Virus record (IMG/VR): IMGVR_UViG_3300036444_000034
Coordinates: 1-25,110 of that record
Reading direction: 5' to 3' (one strand)
Source: a virus
Length of the DNA: 25,110 bases
Shown here piece after piece: positions 21,390 to 25,110 of the stretch (position 1 is its first letter; every line of letters begins with the position of its first letter). The position numbers and the translations under genes are program-made. Below the pieces are notes generated by a model. That model searched no databases. It saw only the letters and a list, made by a program, of their open reading frames with translations, and was not told the origin of the DNA.

Positions 21390-23672
21390 TTACCAGATCA
21401 CCTCGAGCGCCGCGGCCAGATCACTCAGGAGTTTGCTCTGCCGGAATCGAGCCAGGGCACTCTCCCGCCCCGCCTGCCCGAGCCGCTTGGCGAGCGGTCT
21501 GTCTCGCACCAGGGTTTCCACCTGCCGCTGCAGCTTGGCCTGCCCCTCCTCGCCCGTCGGGTATTGGTAACCGGTGACCCCATGCACGATGATTTCCGCA
21601 GTGCCACCGGCTGAGGTGCCCAGCACCGGAAGTCCAAATGCCATGGCCTCCGTGGTCACTCGGCCAAAGGTTTCCCCTCGGCCCTTTGCCGCCCCCTGCG
21701 AGTTCATGATGAAAGCGTCGCTGGCGAGGTAGAACGAAGCGACTGCCGACTGCTGCAGGTAGGTTCTGGCTGGCGACAGGACAGCCCTCTCGTCCGGGGT
21801 CAGGCCCTTGAGAAGCGCCGAGCGGTCGGCGCGGCGGTGCAGCCCTACGATCAACAGCTTGATCGGCAGGCTGCTCTCCGCCGCCAGCTTGGCAATCGTC
21901 CGGATAAGCATCCGTTGCCCTTTTCCCGGCTCGAAACGGCCCAGGGAGAGCAGAAGAAAGTCATCCTTCGACACGCCAAGTCGTTGGCGAATGTCGTCAC
22001 GGGCGAGTCCCACCGGACGTTGCGTGCGGGCGTGCGGCTTCATGGGAAAGGGCAGCGACGCACAATCCGCTTTCGCCACGAAGTCATCGCTCAGCGGCGG
22101 GTGCATGACTCGAACCTCTGGCGGCAGCGCTACGGCTTTCTGCCAGGCGGCAAGCGCCGCGCTGCTGTCGAAAATCGCAAGCGCCGCCAGCTGAAGCAGA
22201 TCGGCTGCCTGTTTGAATCCCTCGATGTCGATTTCATGCACCCACCAGACCAGGCGCTGCGCCAGAAACGGATTTGCAGCCAGGCACTTACGCACCCACG
22301 CCGCCGTTGGATCGCTCGCTGTATTGGCGATGATGGCGTCGGAGGCGGCTGCGACGGCAATCGCGCTTTCGATCGGGATCAGCGGTACGCCGAACTGGGA
22401 CGCCAGATTCCAGCCCTTCACGTCGTCCGCGGCAGTCGCCAGGCGGACGGTGGCGCCGCTCTCGATGAGTGCCTGGGCCGTTTCCAGCAGCAGGAGCGGC
22501 GCTCCGCTGCGGGTCAGATCGTGCGAAACCAGCAATATCTTCTTGCCGGCGAAACCGGCGCTTTCACGAACCCGCGCCGCTGGCCATGCCGGCAGAGTCG
22601 TCGTCAACATTTCGCGGGTGATTTCCCCCGGCCTGTCACGGTCCGGCAGAGCGCCGCGCTGACCAGCGACGACGAACAGACGATCGCCGAACCGGCCGAC
22701 GACGGGAATTTTGAGTTTGTGTGGCAGGTACCCGAACATCGACCAGCGATCCGCCACCGGATCGTAGGCTTGTATGGCGTCGGTCAGCCTCAGGTAGAAT
22801 TGCTCGGGGTCTTTATAGACTTGCCCCCCGATCAACAGAATCCGGCCATCGACGACTATGGTCGAGAAATCCATATGGGATACTGCGATCGGAACGTCCG
22901 CAACTCTGGTCCATGGGCCCGAAGGATCGGATAAGCGGAAGGCTGAGGACAGATAGGTCTCCGGCGTTCGTCCCGTGCAGGTGCAGTCCGGATCGCCCGG
23001 GATCGCTTGGAAATCGCCCTGCTGGCCGCCGAACACGTACAGACTGTCGCCCACCACAGCGCTCGATCGGTGCATGCCGGCAATGGGGATTGCCTGCTCG
23101 GCCCGCCACGTCGCCTCATCCGTTCGGCCCTCCGACACGGCTAGGCTCCAATGGTCGGCCCTTGCTGTCCAGCGGTCCTCGTCGGCGCCTCCGACGAAAT
23201 GCAATCGCCCGCGCCAGTACTGCATCGTGGCGGCGTATCGAGGGGCCGGAACTGGAGGCAACTCGTGCCACCGATTTTCGCGGGTATCATACGAAAAGAC
23301 ATTTGGAACCGCGGGCCGGCACTGTGGGCCAAGCTGTCCAGAAGCGAAATAGATGTGGCGATGCCCGTCGGAAGCAACCGCACAGTGAGAATGCGCCAAC
23401 CCGGAAGGCGTCGCTATGCGGCCAACCCAGCGCTCCCGGCGCATGTCGAACACGAAGATCTCTTCATTCGCCGCGCCCAGGGATTTGTAGCCGCACACAA
23501 CGTAGAGCAAATCTCCGATCTGTGCCCCGCCGGCATCCAACAGTGGTTCGGGGCACGGCGCACCGTTCTTCCATTCCAGCCCACCCCGTAGCGCTTTCCG
23601 CCTGAGCCACCACGCTTCGGCTCGGCGCAGCCAATGCTCAGGTTTCTTCAGCCACGCGGAGACCCGGGCCAT
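21390..23672 (-). CDS. Kelch-repeat / GT4-type glycosyltransferase fusion
   Basis: A 760-residue cytoplasmic protein with two parts. Residues about 35-375 are Kelch-like blades, with repeated hydrophobic strand-GG patterns such as DSLYVFGGQ, RILLIGGQVY and RLFVVAGQRG followed by W-containing strands. Residues about 385-760 are a GT-B glycosyltransferase: KKILLVSHDLTRSGAPLLLL, then LLLSLGRFEPGKGQ, and the family-4 E-x7-E motif in GRGETFGRVTTEAMAFGLPV. The latter domain should transfer an activated sugar to a surface glycan. GAGGGA lies 4 bases before the ATG at 23672. It is convergent to the tail genes, flanked by endolysin copies, and intact. A role in serotype conversion is inferred from the P22 gtr position. 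Confidence 0.85.
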   Translation of the reverse strand: MARVSAWLKKPEHWLRRAEAWWLRRKALRGGLEWKNGAPCPEPLLDAGGAQIGDLLYVVCGYKSLGAANEEIFVFDMRRERWVGRIATPSGLAHSHCAVASDGHRHIYFASGQLGPQCRPAVPNVFSYDTRENRWHELPPVPAPRYAATMQYWRGRLHFVGGADEDRWTARADHWSLAVSEGRTDEATWRAEQAIPIAGMHRSSAVVGDSLYVFGGQQGDFQAIPGDPDCTCTGRTPETYLSSAFRLSDPSGPWTRVADVPIAVSHMDFSTIVVDGRILLIGGQVYKDPEQFYLRLTDAIQAYDPVADRWSMFGYLPHKLKIPVVGRFGDRLFVVAGQRGALPDRDRPGEITREMLTTTLPAWPAARVRESAGFAGKKILLVSHDLTRSGAPLLLLETAQALIESGATVRLATAADDVKGWNLASQFGVPLIPIESAIAVAAASDAIIANTASDPTAAWVRKCLAANPFLAQRLVWWVHEIDIEGFKQAADLLQLAALAIFDSSAALAAWQKAVALPPEVRVMHPPLSDDFVAKADCASLPFPMKPHARTQRPVGLARDDIRQRLGVSKDDFLLLSLGRFEPGKGQRMLIRTIAKLAAESSLPIKLLIVGLHRRADRSALLKGLTPDERAVLSPARTYLQQSAVASFYLASDAFIMNSQGAAKGRGETFGRVTTEAMAFGLPVLGTSAGGTAEIIVHGVTGYQYPTGEEGQAKLQRQVETLVRDRPLAKRLGQAGRESALARFRQSKLLSDLAAALEVIW

Positions 23673-23968
23673 GCTGTCCCTCTGGTTGATTGCGGCTCGG
23701 CGCCGCTCGGCAAATACACCATAGCGCCATCAGGTCATCGACCATCGCCGGGTGCCACCGCTCTTATCTGGCCGGCATCGCGATGTCGATCTCGACCAGC
23801 CGCCTCAGTTCGGCGGGAGGAACTGACGGCCCGGCGAAAGCCTCCCGGCTTCGATCACGCCGGCTGACAGCCGATCGACGCTCGCTCTCATGATCCTCAC
23901 CGCTGCGGCCCCCTAACGCTCCGCAAGGTCGTGCGGCGCGAACCATCACGTCAACATCGGAGACTGCC
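23673..23968. other. 296-base gap before the endolysin
   Basis: No intact gene is supported. The first bases carry the ribosome site of the - strand glycosyltransferase. A + strand frame around 23740-23850 could be the displaced 3' end of the virion gene cut at 20681, but the likeness is too weak to assert. GGAGA at 23959-23963 belongs to the endolysin. Confidence 0.4.
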
Positions 23969-24703
23969 ATGAACCCCAACGTCCCCCGCGGGGCGGCGAT
24001 GCTGCTCGACTTCATCGCCGGCCTCGAAACCAACCGCCAGGGCCAAGCCGCCTACGAAACGATCATCGGCTATCGCAACGAAAAGCCCGGCACCCTGCCG
24101 AAGCCGATCACCGAGATGACGCTCGAGGAACTGCTGGCCGAGCAGAAGCGCTGGGTCCGCAACCTGAAGGCGCCGAGCGGGGCCGCCGGCCGCTACCAGA
24201 TCATCCGGCCGACGCTCCTCAGCCTCATCGCCGAGCTGGGCGTGCCGCTCTCGGCGACGTTTGCGCCCAAGCTTCAGGATCGCTTCGGCCTTGCTTTGCT
24301 GCAGCGGCGCGGCTGGAGCCAGTTCGCCGCCCACGCCCTGTCGTTGCGCGATTTCGGCAACCGCCTGGCGCGCGAATGGGCAAGCTTTCCCGTGCTCAGC
24401 CGGCAGCAGGGCGCCCATCGCACGGTGGAGCGCGGGGAAAGCTACTATGCCGGCGACGGCATCAACGCCTCGCTGACCAGAGCCTCCAGTGCCGAAGCCG
24501 TGCTGGCCGAAGTGCTGGACGAGCTTTCCCGCGCACCGGCGCCGGCCAAACCCACGCCGGCCCCGCTCCCGACCAGGCCCCTGCCCACGCCCGAACAAGT
24601 CCCGCCTCGCAAAGGCTGGGGCCCGCTGGGCTGGTCCAGCCTCGGGCTCGCCATCGCCGTGGGGCTGGTGGTCGCTGCCTTCACCCTCCCGCTCCCCTTC
24701 TGA
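23969..24703 (+). CDS. Endolysin, lysozyme-like, with C-terminal membrane anchor
   Basis: A 244-residue cell-wall hydrolase. The N-terminal catalytic domain begins MNPNVPRGAAMLLDFIAGLE with a candidate catalytic glutamate at residue 20 (GLET). This is followed by YETIIGYRNE and the lysozyme-like SGAAGRYQII, then a helical body. About residues 190-215 are a proline-rich linker (APAPAKPTPAPLPTRPLPTP). The last segment, SLGLAIAVGLVVAAFTLPLP, is a membrane span, so the enzyme is tail-anchored rather than signal-anchored. GGAGA lies 5 bases before the ATG. It sits immediately before a holin-like gene, the usual lysis cassette. A decayed copy lies at 20989. Confidence 0.8.
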   Translation: MNPNVPRGAAMLLDFIAGLETNRQGQAAYETIIGYRNEKPGTLPKPITEMTLEELLAEQKRWVRNLKAPSGAAGRYQIIRPTLLSLIAELGVPLSATFAPKLQDRFGLALLQRRGWSQFAAHALSLRDFGNRLAREWASFPVLSRQQGAHRTVERGESYYAGDGINASLTRASSAEAVLAEVLDELSRAPAPAKPTPAPLPTRPLPTPEQVPPRKGWGPLGWSSLGLAIAVGLVVAAFTLPLPF

Positions 24704-24714
24704 GGACACTTGAA

Positions 24715-25110
24715 ATGACCAGGTTTCTCTCTTCCGCCGCCCTCGGCTGGTTCCTGCGCCGCATCCTCGATTGGGGCGGCTGGCTCGGGGCCGCCCTGCT
24801 CGCCGTGATCAACTTCTACAACGCCCTGCCGCCCGAGCTGCAGGGCGTCATCGTCAAGATCGTTGAAGGCAACTGGCAGAGCATCACGCTGGGGTCGGTT
24901 CCCGGCCTGATTGCGCTGGTCTGGAGCCAGGTCCAGTCGTTTCGCGCCACGGTCCGGCCTCAGGTGGTGATCGACGGCCAGCAGTTGCCGATCGACAGGA
25001 TGCCGAACCGCGAAGCCACCGGCGTCGCGGAGCTGAGCCGCACCGCGCTCGGCAAACGCTCTGGGACGCTGGTCGAAAAGCTGTTGAAGCTCAAGCTGGG
25101 GAGGCGGTGA
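24715..25110 (+). CDS. Holin-like two-span membrane protein
   Basis: A 131-residue protein with two hydrophobic segments: GGWLGAALLAVINFYNAL at about residues 21-38 and LGSVPGLIALVWSQVQ at about 56-71. A cytoplasmic C-terminal half follows that ends in a basic helix (EKLLKLKLGRR). GAGGA at 24702-24706, overlapping the endolysin stop, is 8 bases before the ATG. The position 11 bases behind the endolysin points to the lysis cassette: a holin, or a partner that releases the tail-anchored endolysin. The long soluble tail is not typical of small holins. The stop codon is the last base of the window. Confidence 0.65.
   Translation: MTRFLSSAALGWFLRRILDWGGWLGAALLAVINFYNALPPELQGVIVKIVEGNWQSITLGSVPGLIALVWSQVQSFRATVRPQVVIDGQQLPIDRMPNREATGVAELSRTALGKRSGTLVEKLLKLKLGRR

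Noticed and set aside
21837-22934. 365-codon + strand frame opposite the glycosyltransferase
   Set aside because: Shadow; the - strand carries a clear Kelch plus GT4 protein.

Overview
The window is the structural and lysis half of a P22-like short-tailed phage (podovirus) genome, most likely a prophage. It comes from a high-GC alphaproteobacterium; Hyphomicrobiales (Devosia-like) is my guess from protein style and codon use, and nothing in the window proves it. The gene order is podoviral: large terminase, portal, scaffold, major capsid protein, decoration-type protein, gp4-like adaptor, gp10-like stabilisation protein, ejection proteins, collar-type tail fibre, endolysin and holin-like protein. 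There is no tape measure, sheath or tube gene. Small terminase, integrase and repressor genes are not in the window.

Layout: 1-8146 is the head module. Its intergenic gaps carry four copies of a palindromic chromosomal repeat, a frameshifted GIY-YIG nuclease gene held between two of those copies, and a 263-bp element bounded by two identical hairpins. 8147-11231 holds a large ejection protein gene plus two convergent small membrane-protein genes. This block appears to be inserted between gp4 and gp10, with a trace of the gp10 5' end left next to gp4. 11232-15904 is gp10, three small virion genes and a second large ejection protein gene.

15905-19530 is the most unusual part. Two orphan C-terminal ends of ejection proteins lie on the + strand among at least five intact small membrane-protein genes on the - strand. 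These five fall into families a, b and c with two members each (the second b copy included), and there are also one or two very short membrane peptides. Four of the - strand genes or gene groups share a sigma70-like promoter, a TTG-type -35 box, exactly 17 bp, then a -10 hexamer, with GAGGAC inside the spacer. Two others share a second 36-bp upstream block. I infer a superinfection-exclusion (SieA-like) locus that diversifies by adding pairs of ejection-protein tail and exclusion gene. It occupies the position where P22 carries sieA, between ejection genes and tailspike.

19535-25110 contains the tail fibre, a structural gene cut short, remnants of a glycan-locus gene, a decayed second copy of the endolysin with a lost start codon, an intact Kelch-glycosyltransferase fusion gene on the - strand, and then the intact endolysin and holin-like gene. 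The glycosyltransferase sits where P22 has its serotype-converting gtr genes, which fits lysogenic conversion of surface glycans. Head genes package DNA, gp4/gp10 close the head, ejection proteins move the DNA across the envelope, the - strand genes probably act in the lysogen, and the last two genes lyse the cell.
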